Source: Podospora bellae-mahoneyi (taxonomy: Eukaryota > Ascomycota > Sordariomycetes > Sordariales > Podosporaceae). From it: a DNA stretch of 64,000 bases. The position numbers and the translations under genes are program-made. Location of the stretch: positions 1,364,001 to 1,428,000 of the forward strand of contig NC_085886.1 of assembly GCF_035222275.1 (NCBI RefSeq), given 5' to 3'. Numbering within the stretch: the stretch's first letter is position 1; every line of letters begins with the position of its first letter. The notes beneath the pieces were generated by a model. It was not told the origin of the DNA, searched no databases, and was given only the letters and a program-made list of their open reading frames with translations. Below are positions 12,421 to 24,390 of this stretch, one piece after another.

Positions 12421-13796
12421 TCAGTTCTTCTTCCCGTTCTGCTGCTCCCCCTCATCCCCACTCCCCTCATCCTCACTCCTATCATCACTCGCCTCCCGGT
12501 CCCTCACAAACCTATACGCAATCCTCACAATGAAAAACAACCAAAACAGATTCAGCGCCTGCAAGCTCCCCAGCAAACCCCCCGTGATCCAAAACGCCAA
12601 GTCACACTTGTAGCTGCCCCCCTCCCAGTCCATGACATACGGCCCGACAGTCTTGAACTCATTAAACAAGCTAACCAAGATCTTCAAGTTCAAAAAATGC
12701 CTCAGGTAGATCCAAGAGCACATAAACAGGAAATAGTACGGTCCCGTGATCGGATGGTCGACATAATTCAGCGATTTGGAGGTGGCGAGGAAAAAGTCCG
12801 AAATGTCGTGCGTGATGTACACCGCAAGCCCCATATACGTAAAGTGAAACCTGTAGCTCAGACCGATGAGCGCAAGCGAGACGATATGGTGGCCGACTAG
12901 CTCCTTAAAGTCCTTTCGTGGCTTCTCCATCCCAAGCAACAGCACAATCGCCTGCTGGGCCCAGTATGCCGCCTGGAAGAGATAATAAAATTTAAACGCC
13001 CCGTCGTGCGTCTTGTGCGGGTAACCTTCGTACATCCCCACGACATCAAAGTACCAGATTGGCGTTCTCGACATGACCCACATGCCACACGGGCCCATGA
13101 TGCCAAAGTAGAGCGCCGTGTACATCTGCTCCATGTATCTCGCCTGCTTCCCCCTCGACTTGAGCCCGACCCAGCGGGAGAGCGGGCGGAGGACCTCCTG
13201 CATGATGAACTCGCGCGTGAAGGAGAGGACGACGGTGTAAAAGGTCACAAAGGCGATGTCCCAGAGCCCCTTGCCGTACTGGACGTGGGTCGCCCCCGGG
13301 GTTTCCGACAGGGGGAGTCTGTACGACAGGAACAAAAAGTGGGAGAGGGGGTTGGAGGAGGTAGGGTTGATTGCGTAGCCGAGGAGGAAGCAAGACAACA
13401 GGAACAAGGGGAGGACCCAAGTGTGTTTTACGCACGTGTGCTTGACTCGGCGGAGGAAGGTGCGGGCTTTGCGGCGTTTGGAGGTGCGTTTTGTTGATGG
13501 GGGGGAGGGGGGTTCCTGGATGGCAACAGACACATCGTGAGTTAGTTTTGGTGTGGTGGTGGTTACTTTCGAAGCGGTCAGGAGAGAGCGAGCGATAAGA
13601 AAACACATACCTTGGAGTGGGCTCCTCCCTGGATGTGCGCAATGCTCGTAGCAAGCGACGGTGAGCCGGTGTCGCCCACTTTCAAGTCATCTCCCAAGAT
13701 GCTCGCCTTTCTCGTCCTCCTTCGCGTCGTCGTCGCGCCCTCGGTGGTGGTGGTGGTGCCGGGCAGAGGCGGGAAGGGCTCTGATCCCGTCGCCAT
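12421..13796 (-). CDS. lag1: Ceramide synthase, TLC-domain (Lag1/Lac1 family)
   Basis: Ceramide synthases N-acylate sphingoid bases with fatty acyl-CoA in the endoplasmic reticulum membrane. Two exons on the minus strand (13611-13796 and 12421-13515) give 426 residues. The 95-nt intron has GTATGT, an ACTAACTC branch and a CAG acceptor. A Ser/Thr/basic N-terminus is followed by several hydrophobic segments. The Lag1 motif lies around residues 269-315, with HHIVSLALIGLSYRFHF and then ITHDISDFFLATSKSLNY, which contain the paired His and Asp residues of the active site. The acidic C-terminal tail (ASDDRSEDEGSGDEG) is typical of fungal members. Filamentous ascomycetes usually carry two paralogs with different acyl-chain preference (BarA and LagA types), and I cannot tell which one this is. 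The family assignment is firm. Confidence 0.93.
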
Positions 13797-14897
13797 CTTT
13801 GGTGGTTTTAGCTAAGGAAAGCTGTTCAGTTCTGTGTCGTAGGGCGCCACAACGCGGCCGTTTTAATTGTTCGTTCGTTAGCCGGTTTGTGTCTGGGGTT
13901 GGGCAAGGAAGAAAAAAAAAGGTTTGGAATCGTCGGAGTCGGAGGCAAACAGCTCTCGAGCCAGCCAGCACAGCGCGCGGACTTGATTTCCGAGGGACTG
14001 GATGAGACGGGGGTTCAAAAACTGCAGGGTTCCCACAGGAAAAAAAAGGCTTCGATTAGGTAATGGATCCCTGCTTGTGCCAGCTGCCACTTCCAGACGC
14101 CGCCTCTAAGAAAAGTGGTTGCAGGTAGGTATGCGTGTAGGGACTGGCACTGACTGTAAAGACCCAAATCCCTTTGTTGATTGTTGACCTCAAGGATAAC
14201 AAAGTGGTCAAATCAGTTCAAAACGCCGTGTCGCACAGCACGAACGAACTGACGGTGTTAAAAGTACACTGTGCAGTCGACGGGTCCGCGTTTTGAGAAA
14301 CGGCCAATCGACGACGGACAACAACTGAACCCCTGATTTTAGGGGACCGAGACCCACAGGTCAAGTGCGAGCCCCTTTTTCTGGAAGCCAGCTGCCGTTC
14401 TCGACCGAGTCTTTGGATACAGTGCTGACTGCTGTGTCAACAACCAAAAGTGTTATGAGAATCTAGAGCGTAGTAGATCGTGCAACACAAGCTGACAGAC
14501 CAGACACATGGAAGCGGCATGGATGGCAGAAGTAACCGTACTTGATTTTCCTTCAAAACCTCTCGTACAAGCTAAACGATAGATCTGACACCTTGCTGTA
14601 GCAGATCAGATAACCACTGCTTTCCCCCCCGACATTAACCACGTCCCAACTAAATAGACGAGAACGTAAGACTACTACTCGTGGTGTGATTCAAAATCCA
14701 AAACACTGTTGATATATCGACATCCCATGAGACCATCACTTTTTGTGGCATCCAAAAGCCCATTGAAACAAAACCCGCCAAAAACCCCCTTGAAAATGCT
14801 CCGTGAAATAATATGCGCGCCTGCTATGCCCATAAAAATATACAACCACAGCCAAAACAATCGCCCGGTATCTTTTTCAGGTCACGTGTATAAACCT
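13797..14897. other. Ceramide synthase promoter and palH 3' UTR
   Basis: This 1.1 kb lies between two minus-strand genes. No ORF with domain or splice support is visible. A CAGGTAGGTATG word sits near 14122-14133 and an A-run near 13912-13920. Near the palH stop a TCACGTG palindrome occurs at about 14881-14887. I see nothing else to annotate. Confidence 0.5.
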
Positions 14898-17180
14898 TCA
14901 TGAAGGAGCGCGGCCACCAGAATCAGGACCAGTATCTGGGCCTGGTGTGGAATCAGAGTCCTGTGATGGGCCCCCTCCTTCAGGCCCTCCCAAATGTCGA
15001 CCAGAGGAAGGCTCTGTAGGTCTCACCGTGTCCGCAAATGATATCTGAGTGCCACTCGGGGTAACTTGAGGTCTCGAACTTGTCAAGATCGAAGCCGGAC
15101 GACCAACCAGCGTAGTAGGTGACGAATCATTGGTTGGTGACCTCAGATCCGAGACTGCACGAACTGGAGTTGTCGCTCGTTGGTATTGAAGCTCCTCATC
15201 TTCCAACAGTTGGGCGAGAGCAGCCCCTCGGCGAGGTGGTGCTGGAATGACCGTCACAGGCAAACTATCCGTGTCTGGAGCTGGCCGGAACTTCTCCCGC
15301 AACCGCTCAGCCTGATTTGCTGTGAACTCTTCAAATCGGCCGCGGATATCCCACTTCCCTTCGTCTCTGGGTGACTTCTTCTCCTCAGACGAGACGGCAT
15401 TCTCCTCATCACTCCGCCGACTTCGCTTAAAAGAGAAGCTCGGTGTGAGAGTCTGCCATCTGCTGGACCCACCTCCCTGTGGCCCTTGGCCTTCATCTGC
15501 TGGTCTCCGGGGTGGTTCAGTCCGATGGGTGCTTCTACCATCGCTACTTCGGCTTGACGATGTGCTGGCTGTGCGTGATAGGGCACTTGTGTTGTGTGGC
15601 GGTGGTGGTGTGGCTTGCGATGTCGAGTCTGTGTTTTGGTGGTAACGAACTGCGTACACCGTGCTCGCAGCGCTCGCAGTGTCTGTCCGACTGATGGGTG
15701 TTGCTGTCGGCGCTGGTCTTGCTGGCCAAAGTGGTGGTTGCAAAGATCGTACTTGGTCATGATCCGATGGCTGTGGTGTCGTTTGCGTTGTTGTTTGGTC
15801 AGCTGGATCTTGATCCTTCTTTGGTCTCAGCCGAGACCTGTACTTGGCCTTCATGGCGATTACCGAGGGCCATGTATTTCCTCGCTCTTCTTGGGTGGCT
15901 GCTTTTTCCTTTGGTGGATTCTCGACGTACATCTCCTTATCCCCGCCATCACTGCCACTCCCTTTTCTTCTGCGGCGAGCACGACCGTCAGAAGTCGTGA
16001 CATCGAGCATCTCGTCTCCGTCAAACACCTCTCTTCCGAGAATACCGTCTCGTTTCTCTTCCCGTTCCAAAGCTTCGATTCTTTCCACCCACTCCCAGAC
16101 AACCACACTAGCGGCAGCCGCTCCCACCCATCTGACGTACTCCCCCCAGCCGGTAAAGTCTGGCTTTGCTATATCCAGAATAAAAAAGACCACGGGAATA
16201 AGTACCGACATCAATGACAGAGCTGCCATGAGACACATGTTCTTCATCTGCGGATGATAGAAGGCATATCGCTTCTTCATCAGTGAGTAGTAAACCACCC
16301 AGGCGGCATACAGCACCCCGAGAGCAAGCGTGAAGAGGTAGCTGAGTGCTGGGATGGCATCGGAAAAGGAGCCGGGCCGGTTCGAGCCCGTCTGGTCTGT
16401 ATATCGAAAGCTGTTGAGAGATTGGAAGATGACGTCGAGCGTGATTAGCGCAAAGGCGGTCCACTTGATGATCACCTTTTCTCGCTGGCGGGGAAAGAGG
16501 CGGATGAGAGTTTGGGCTTGTGCAAGCCACAGAAACGTGTTGGAGACAATTCGGATTGCTTTTAGCTCGTTGCCACCCAAAACCTCCTCCTGCAACGCCT
16601 TCGCATTCTGAATCTGATAAATATATTGCTCCTCAGCAGCCTGAAAGGTCGCAGCAGACGCAATGGTGAGTGAGATAACGACAGACAGAGCCGCCACTTT
16701 TTGGAACCACGGTCTGCCTCCAATCGTCGGCCCCGAGCCGCTATGAGTGAATCCTCGTCGACCAAGAACAACAACTCCACCATCCAGGAAAGATCGTGGC
16801 GTGACGAATAACATGATAACAAGCATATACGCAACTACTGTCGTCGCCGCAAGCGCATAGCACTGAGGAAAGGTTGACGCATAAAAGGGATCGCGAAAGT
16901 CGGAATATGTCCATCCATCGTCGTCCGGCATTGCCCCTACATTCGGATCGAGCTCGACTGAACCACCGCCAGCGTTGGCAATGATGGCTGGTGGAGTGAC
17001 TGGTGTGCATAGTGGCCGAAAAGCGGCCGAGGCTGTGAGGGTAACAACATCGCCATTTGGCATGGACAGAATACCGCCGACCGGGAGATTGAGAGCACCG
17101 CAATTGCGACCTTTGGATACTAACGGCGCGTCGGTGGGCACGGGGCCCGCGTTACCGGGAAATAGCTGCCGGGCTTCCAT
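14898..17180 (-). CDS. palH: pH-response regulator palH (Rim21-type 7-TM ambient pH sensor)
   Basis: PalH is the plasma-membrane sensor of the fungal ambient-pH (Pal/Rim) pathway; it signals alkaline pH through an arrestin-like partner (PalF) toward activation of the PacC factor. A single exon encodes 760 residues. The extracellular N-terminus contains GRNCGALNLPVGGILSMPNG, and seven hydrophobic segments follow between about residues 110 and 380. The characteristic GWGEYVRWVGAAAASVVVWE, ERIEALEREEKRDGILGREV and FDGDEML regions mark the end of the membrane domain. The remaining ~370 residues form a long disordered Ser/Pro/Thr-rich cytoplasmic tail. The start at 17180 is the first ATG of the frame. 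The gene is divergent from the Tea4-like gene across 3.8 kb. Identification is by strong family resemblance. Confidence 0.94.
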   Translation of the reverse strand: MEARQLFPGNAGPVPTDAPLVSKGRNCGALNLPVGGILSMPNGDVVTLTASAAFRPLCTPVTPPAIIANAGGGSVELDPNVGAMPDDDGWTYSDFRDPFYASTFPQCYALAATTVVAYMLVIMLFVTPRSFLDGGVVVLGRRGFTHSGSGPTIGGRPWFQKVAALSVVISLTIASAATFQAAEEQYIYQIQNAKALQEEVLGGNELKAIRIVSNTFLWLAQAQTLIRLFPRQREKVIIKWTAFALITLDVIFQSLNSFRYTDQTGSNRPGSFSDAIPALSYLFTLALGVLYAAWVVYYSLMKKRYAFYHPQMKNMCLMAALSLMSVLIPVVFFILDIAKPDFTGWGEYVRWVGAAAASVVVWEWVERIEALEREEKRDGILGREVFDGDEMLDVTTSDGRARRRRKGSGSDGGDKEMYVENPPKEKAATQEERGNTWPSVIAMKAKYRSRLRPKKDQDPADQTTTQTTPQPSDHDQVRSLQPPLWPARPAPTATPISRTDTASAASTVYAVRYHQNTDSTSQATPPPPHNTSALSRTASTSSSRSSDGRSTHRTEPPRRPADEGQGPQGGGSSRWQTLTPSFSFKRSRRSDEENAVSSEEKKSPRDEGKWDIRGRFEEFTANQAERLREKFRPAPDTDSLPVTVIPAPPRRGAALAQLLEDEELQYQRATTPVRAVSDLRSPTNDSSPTTLVGRPASILTSSRPQVTPSGTQISFADTVRPTEPSSGRHLGGPEGGGPSQDSDSTPGPDTGPDSGGRAPS

Positions 17181-20100
17181 GACGCTGATTAAGGGCGGCC
17201 TTCCGCCTAGTTTCTGTTATTGCTCAATCTCCATGGAATTAATTCCTCGAATGAAGCAGTCGTCCTCTCGTCGCAGGAAGGCTGTGGGCGCGCAGCGACG
17301 AGCTGTCAGCAGCTCCGGGGGCGGAGAAGCCACACAACCGCGCGGGTGGCAGGTCGGGTCGTCGTCGGGTTTGGTTGCGTCGCGATGGTACTACAGGTGT
17401 CTAGGGATTGATGAGCTGACAATCAGGATGCCGTCGCGATGTTTGGCGTGGGGGAGGCGATCGCAGAGAGGGCTGGGCGCCGAGAGATGCTCGCAGTCGG
17501 GAATCGACGGGTGGGCTTAGAGAGCGGGTGAAGGCAAAAAAACGCAACGGCAGCGTTGTTGTTTGTGGAGGTTGAAACGGCGGCTGGTCGTGTCTGGGGT
17601 CAAGTCTGTCGATTTTGTCGTCGCTCCGTCGTCCTGTCTCAACGGCCGGTCTCGAAGACGTTTGAACTTGGAAAGTTGAATGGTAAAATGATTAATAGCC
17701 GGCAGTGTAGAAGGGATGGCCTTTCTCAACACTGCAAAATTGGCCTGGAGTAAAGAAGCGGAGATACCGTGCCTGGACTGATGAGAGCGCACTGTCCTGA
17801 GGGAGGTGACAAAGGGTCAGGTTGCGCTGGCAAATGAAAACTGGGGTGGTCGTGGTGGTGGTACTGTTGCCGCTAGCATTTCAGTGTTCAGCTGCCTGTC
17901 CAAGCGAAGTGCAAGCGCCTGCCCACCTCGGCCAGTCTCACCGCTCGAGGCCTATGAAAAGAGAGGATTGGAGCTGTTGAGAAACGAAAGGGACAAATCT
18001 CATTGTGACAAGTTGCTTGCTTGCTTGCTTCCTTTGTGTTCTCCTCAGGATGCTACCATCAACAGCAATACCGGACGTTGTAAAGTGGTCTTGATTACTT
18101 CGCGACGCTTCTCCGTCTTCCGTAGACAAAATAGGGGTGCTGTTTAATTAGCGCTTATCACTGGATGGCTATAACCAAGCGGGAAAAAAACAAGCGGCCG
18201 AGCAGCACTCGCAGCTCAACAACGCTCCTCCAGCGATCTGCCAGCTTTTTTCTGATCCCAGGCTCGCACTGTACGTCTTGGGTGCATCTCAACGCGCAGC
18301 GGGGATTGATTGAAAATGTGGTCTGCCCAAGCACACCAAGCACGACAAGATTGGGGCGCAGCGTGATTCTTCGTCACCCCAAATGAGCCATCCTGTTTTC
18401 CACACAGGAATGTTACTTAGGTGGTCTTATTCTGACGACGTGTTCCCTGGCGATACTGGGAGATACTGTGTTGCACAAGTTACACAAGTTGATGTGGTCG
18501 GAAACGGTGGGAGCCCTACACATCGGTTAGCTGGCTAGGACTTGGGACAGTAGTGAGTTTTCCCCGCTTCTCGCTCACGATGGCACCATCTTGAGGTCAC
18601 CCTTCACGTTCACACAACCCTTCTATTGCCTTCTTGCCCAGAACCATCTTGTGTGAATGTGAAATGCATGAGAACAGCTGCGGGGAAGCAACCCCTCTTG
18701 ATTCCATTGATCAATCTGACTGTCCGCCAAGGGTTCCCGTCATTCTTGCCATGCTGTCATTGGTGACCTTGGCGAAGGCTTGTCTGTCGTGGAGAAGAAG
18801 CTTGGCGACCCGAAGCCGATGACCCCCAGCTTCGGCATTCTTCGCCCGTCTAGAACTCCTGGGAGGCGTGAACTCAAACCGCAACGCCGGGAATAAGGTC
18901 ATCATGGTCGTGGACCCTTTCCATCTGATATGGGCATTGCTTTGACCAGTGACACACCACTGTGCGCTTTCACTTCCTTCTTTTCTCTGGACCCCTCTTC
19001 CGGATCGGCATCGTCCCACACCGCCACCAGAATCCAGCTAGAATTCAAAGAGGAATGCCACATGTGAGCATCGGAATGCCAAACCAGGTGTTCCCAACAA
19101 GTTCAGGAATCCTCTTTTGGATACCTTCGGCCGGCTGCTTACAGTCTATCTTCAACCAGCAGAGATCCACCAGTGGTCACATCGGCTGTGGTCCCGCATG
19201 TGCCGAAGCTGCAATGGTCCCATATTCCAAAGCGCTCACTGTGACGGTTCCCTACTGGCTGAGGTGAGATGTCTGATTACACTCATGTGCCACCACCAAA
19301 TATAGCGCACTCGTCTTTGTACTGACCAACTGCATACTCTCAAAGCCAATTATCTGCCTTGAGCAAGAGACACGAGGCTGACCAACAGAGGCCGGGACGG
19401 GGAAACGGACTTTTCAGCCGGAATGTCCCTCACCTCGACGGCGGTCGTCTGGTTCACCAGTTTGTCCGGGTGGTCGTCATCATGCCATCACCGCAGAGCA
19501 ATTCATTCCACGTGTCTGCCCTTCCGATTGCTGGCGTGCTGGCTTCTGAACATTGTGTCCCAACGTTGACCGAGATCGGGGTCCGTGGCCTTTCTGAGGC
19601 CATTGGGATGCCGTGCTGCCCTTCGTGATGGCATTGGTATCGAAGGCTACTGTGACAAGGAAAGCCTTGCCGGACATTAGACATAATCACCTACTTTCTG
19701 TTAGCTGGAAGCTCAAGGGGTAGTCCATAGCTCCACCTCGATATTCTTGAAAGAATGTCCTGTTCCAGACGGATTGTTCGACAGCAGGTAAGGAGTGGCA
19801 AAATATGGCTGTCAAGTATCGTTAATCTACAAGTCAATGCATTGATATAGGAATTGCTAGGAATTTTAACAGTTCATAGCGGGGCAGTTGAGGTGATGAT
19901 GAAAGTGGGCATAGTCCACCCCGCAATTTCGCAGTGGGGAAATCACCAGCAGCCGTCAGTGGTTCTGGGAACCAGCTGGCCAGGGGCCTCCCTGCACGCC
20001 CAGCGTTTCATGTGCCCCAGGGCCAAAAGACTTCCACTTTTATTTTTTTCTTATTGCTTTTCTGGAATATCACGACAGAAGAAGGCATTGATATCGACGG

Positions 20101-21026
20101 TAACCACGAGCTACTAGCTGCTATATGTGGCAACAAAAGAGAGTATAGTGCCGAAATAGAAGAATATCACAGCGTATAATTGAACCAACAATCTCTTTAT
20201 GTGGTATAGAAACACTGTTTCTAAGGCAAGATCCTCGCGTGCCAGCTGGCGGAGCTCACGTCAAGCAATCGAGAATCAATGCCCATTCCCGTTCCTCTCC
20301 CAATCTTCCCTCACGACATCATATCGTCCACCTCGTCCTGCATTTGTCAATCAATCATCGACTTCTTGACTTTGGACGACACAATCCACCAGACAATTTC
20401 ACCATCGTCAAAGTTTGGTAGCATCGGGCCTGTCGCGACACGGGCCATGATCGCCGTTTCACCCATGTCATTGCCTCCGTCCAGTGCTACGCAGCAGCTA
20501 ACAGCCTCGGGCATTTGATCCATCTGATCTCGCGATCAAGCCACAGCCGCAGGTCGAGGGTACTCAGGACACTGGCAGACGTTGGTTGAAGGCGCTCAAT
20601 ATCCCGCCATCCGGATACCATCTGGATACTGATATCCATCTGATAGCGACTGATTAGCCATATCGAGAATTTGAGATTTGGGAATCCCAAACTCCCCATC
20701 TTGGCCCAGCGCCAAGCATTAAAATCACCTACACTACCCATAGCCAAGGGCAAGGGGGCGCCTCGTCAGCCAGCCTTCCACCTTGGGGGGCCAGCCGCAG
20801 CCTGGGATTCTTCAGGGGTTTTTCGCCATCTCTTGAACTTGATCGGCCGACGGAAGGGGAGCCTGCGACGGACGGCTGCATTTTTGCGGTTCTGCGATTT
20901 TGTCACTTTTCGCGGCGACACTTTGCGATCTTCCTGTATTCTCCAGGCGCCATCCCTGCTCTCCCGACAGGCTCAGGAACAGCAAAAGTTGGCATCGTCG
21001 CGCGGGCCACGGGCCAATTCGCCAAC
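17181..21026. other. 3.8 kb divergent intergenic region between palH and the Tea4-like gene
   Basis: No gene is well supported. The region must contain both promoters and leaders. A (TTGC)4 microsatellite lies at 18013-18028. Near 20585-20650 there is a cluster of related words (CCATCTGGATACTGATATCCATCTGATAG) resembling a degraded short repeat. A minus-strand 55-codon frame at 20347-20514 is listed separately. CTTGGC/GCCAAG words, which match the core recognized by PacC-type factors, occur at about 18767, 18806, 20701, 20711 and 20742, but hexamers of this kind are expected by chance at this length. Confidence 0.5.
20347..20514 (-). CDS. Short uncharacterised frame, doubtful
   Basis: A minus-strand frame of 55 codons starts at the ATG at 20512-20514 and ends at a TGA at 20347-20349. 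The predicted peptide begins MPEAVSCCVALDGGNDMGE and contains NFDDGEIVWWIVSSKVKKS. Its amino-acid mix looks more protein-like than the neighbouring noise frames. It could be a decayed fragment of a larger gene, since no convincing flanking exons were found. It overlaps an 88-codon frame on the same strand in another phase, which argues for chance. No family is recognised. Confidence 0.18.
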   Translation of the reverse strand: MPEAVSCCVALDGGNDMGETAIMARVATGPMLPNFDDGEIVWWIVSSKVKKSMID

Positions 21027-24000
21027 ATGACAAGGCCAGAGATTATTCGCGCTGGTATGTGCTGAGAGTTCCCTCATTTCGTCTGCCCCCATGATGCGCG
21101 CCGCTGTGGCCCGGTTCCCTGTGGCGCCCTGTCCAGGAGGCTAGGTAGGGGACCGGCTTGCTTTCTGCGCTGCCCTTCGTGCTCCCCCTCGTGCCTGTCT
21201 GTGCCTGTGCTTGTGCAGAGCAGGAGTGGCAGCAACAGCAGCAGCAACAGCAGCAGCAGAAGTCGCACAGGAACAACTGTACGTCTCGGACCGTTTCTCT
21301 GACACACCTTGTCAACTTTCTAGACACCATCGACCTCCAAGCGCACGACAACCCTTCCGCTCCGCGACACGCCAGGCCGACCCCTGACGGCTCCCTCGCA
21401 CCACACCAGGCCGAGACCTTGAGAGAAGTTGCGGCAGAAGCAGCAGAGGAGAACCACCGTAGCCCGCCCGGTCTGTGGAACAACGACGCCGACACCGTCT
21501 ATTCCGTCTCCGACTCCCAGCAGAGCGGCGGTTACGGCACGAGGCACGACGACGCAGGCAGCATGCAGACGGGCACCCGGCAGGATGCGCTGGCGATTGC
21601 CCAGAACGGAGGCCATTCTGGCCACGAGGTCGATGAGGCGGTCATGGACGGCGAAACCGAGGTGGACGTGGATGACGACATGATGGACAGGATCTCGAGC
21701 TCCCCTTCAATTGAAGATGGTGGGTTGCCCTCTACCCTTCCAGCTTTTCCTTCTTCTTGTTCGAGCGGTTCTGGACGTTTCTTGGTGCGCTGCTCATCGG
21801 ATTTGTCTGTAATTGGTGATGCGAGGTCTTCTTCTCCGTACCTCGAAAGTCCTAATTACCTACCTCCGATGAGCACGGATGGGGAAACGGAACGCCACCA
21901 GGCGGTTCAACGCTCTTATTTTCTTTCGCCTGCACGTCGCCATCATCATCTGGACGGTGAGTTTGAACTACACGGCAGACCGGACACGCCGCAGCCAGCC
22001 ACAACCTTTAGCCCCACAAATCCCCTCAACTTTGATCCCCCCGAACATGAACTCCAGTCCGGTGCCGAAGAGGAAGTAGAATTACCGCAAGATATGAGGA
22101 GGTACAGGGCAACCCTCACCAGCGGGAAAAGCACCTGGCCGCCCACTCGCCATATCTCACACCGTTATGATGCCACTCCTGGATATCTTCCCTCTAGGGA
22201 GCCCGCCGACCAGGACGCCTCTGACGACAGCTACTCTGATTTTCCTAACCTGACAGTTCCCTACCACAGCTCGGACGAAGATGATGATGATGGCGACTTT
22301 TCTGACTCGGAAGATCCTAGATTTGTCGACTCTGGTTGGGGCGGAGAGTGCTTACAAGAAGCAGAGGACATCGATTTCGAATTCGTATACGCCCTCCACA
22401 CCTTTGTTGCCACGGTCGAAGGGCAAGCGAACGCAACCAAGGGTGATACCATGGTTCTTCTCGACGACAGCAACAGCTACTGGTGGCTAGTGCGTGTCGT
22501 GAAAGACAGCAGCATCGGTAAGTTGTCAGCGCTCGGCTTTCTGGTTGGCGAAGTGCTCATGGGAAATCACAGGCTACCTCCCCGCCGAACATATCGAAAC
22601 TCCCACCGAACGGTTGGCTCGTTTGAACAAGCACCGGAACATAGATGTAAGTTGGAGAGGGAGCCGGTGGAAGGAGAGGGGTACTGACAAGAATTAGCTC
22701 TCCGCCACAATGCTTGGTGATCAAACCGATAAAGTCCGGAATCCCATTAGATCTGCCATCAAGAGAAAGAAGGCCAAGACGGTCCAATTCGCACCGCCTA
22801 CATTTGTGGACTATTCTGATATCGACTACTCGAGCGAGGAAGAGGATGTGGCGGCCGAATACTTTGCCCAGGCCGCTCAACAAGGTCAAAAAAACCAGCA
22901 GGCTTCCGCTGCCGCGGACACGGAGGACGATTCGGCCAAGGTCAAACCATTGAAGCCCAGGACAACACAGAAGGATTCGAAGCCAGACGAGACCGACAAC
23001 TCGGCGAAACCACGGAGCTCTGAAGAAGGAGAACTCAAGGTCGACGGGCCCAAGAAGACGAGCGACGGGACTGTCCGAGACTCGTTTTTCAAAGATGACA
23101 CAGTCGAGACGAAGAAGATTACGCTTACGCCTAACCTGTTGCGGGATGATGATGGAACAAGGCTGTCGAGCGAATCCAAGGAGATGAGACAACGACCAAG
23201 CTTGGATAGGTTGCTGGATAAGGACGGCTTGCTCGGCAAAGACGGCAAGAAAGGAAAGGATAAGAAGGAGAAGGATAAGAAGCCCAGTGCCATTCGAAGC
23301 TTTTTCTCTAGGAAGGACAAGGATAAGAAAGCCTCCCATGAGGACGAGGATCTCAGCAGAGACAGTCACGAAAGAGAGCCGGAGGAGGAGGAGGTATCGC
23401 AAGGGTCGCCAGAGAAAACAGGCCCCCAGAGGCAGCCGAGCAAGTTGCAAAAGCAGCAACCCCGGACGGAGCCATCGCCAACTAGGAAGTCTGGCTCTAG
23501 TAGAGAAACGGGCAATGGTGTTGACATCAAGGCCTTCTTGTCGGAGAGCAAGGTCAACAATGTCGCCAACGTACCACCCGCCACGATGCGTTTGGTAGAA
23601 GCCAGCCCGAAGGGTTCTCCACAAGGCAGCCCGCAGACGAGTGGGAGACCTCAGAAGGCGACCAAGGCCAGGACTCGCATGGGACTTGACGACTTTGACT
23701 CTGATGATGATGATCTGGATCCTGAGCCTGTCCAATCTCCACCTTCCCAAGACCCACGACGTCAACAACCACAACAGCAGAAACGTGCTGCTCCAAATAA
23801 TACTAATCCCTTCATCACTCAGCAACAAGCACAGCCAGCGTCGTTGGGCGGGCAGGTAGTTAGAGGTGCTTCCACACTTAATTCGCCACCTCAACAGCAC
23901 GGGGAGAGGCTATCCGAGTCGCCTGTCCAGGTCTCGCCAGTCATGTCTAGCAACCCACCGCCGTTGATGGTCGATACATCGAGCCAAGAGGAAGACCGGT

Positions 24001-24390
24001 CATCGCCAAGATTGACACCCTCACCAGAACTGATTGAGCACGAAGATGCGGATACGTCGGTCAACAAGGAGACCATCACGCCGTCCACTTCTTCGAGGTC
24101 ATCATGGAATGATACCAACCTCAGGGCCTTTTTCGATTCCGGTTCAGATATTCGGGACTTGCTGGTCGTGGTGTATGACAAGTCGAATGTCGATCCGGTA
24201 TCTTCGGACCACCCTGTGGCAAACGGTTTGTTCAGAGAACAGAATGCTAAGCTTGCTGAGATAACAACTGTAAGTATCTTCATCATTACTGAACTTTTGC
24301 AGGAACATTGTGTTAATCGTGTCACAGCAACTCGACAATATGCTCGGCGACTGGCTAGCCCGTAAGCAAAGGCTACGGGGAACAGTCTAA
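21027..24390 (+). CDS. tea4: Tea4/Bud14-type SH3 polarity protein, PP1 regulator
   Basis: Tea4 (TeaC in Aspergillus, Bud14 in yeast) links microtubule-delivered cell-end markers to formins and targets type 1 phosphatase to growing tips. Six exons (21027-21054, 21219-21278, 21324-22517, 22573-22646, 22698-24269, 24328-24390) give 996 residues. A polyglutamine tract lies near the N-terminus. The SH3 domain spans about residues 378-437 (FEFVYALHTFVATVEG, then YWWLVRVVKD). It is followed by KTVQF at about 479-483, a match to the PP1-docking RVxF consensus, then TFVDYSDIDYSSEEE and a long disordered Lys/Ser/Asp-rich region. The C-terminal exon gives QLDNMLGDWLARKQRLRGTV after a GTAAGT intron. The 45-nt intron at 21279-21323 is a multiple of three without stops, so retention would only insert 15 residues. 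Confidence 0.85.
21229..21261 (+). repeat. CAG/CAA trinucleotide run in Tea4-like exon 2
   Basis: A run of CAG and CAA codons encodes about ten consecutive glutamines (interval approximate). Such tracts expand and contract readily, so the length is likely polymorphic between strains. Confidence 0.8.

Noticed and set aside
22557-23900. 447-codon minus-strand frame across the Tea4-like gene
   Set aside because: Antisense shadow of the Lys/Ser/Asp-rich disordered region; no conserved content.
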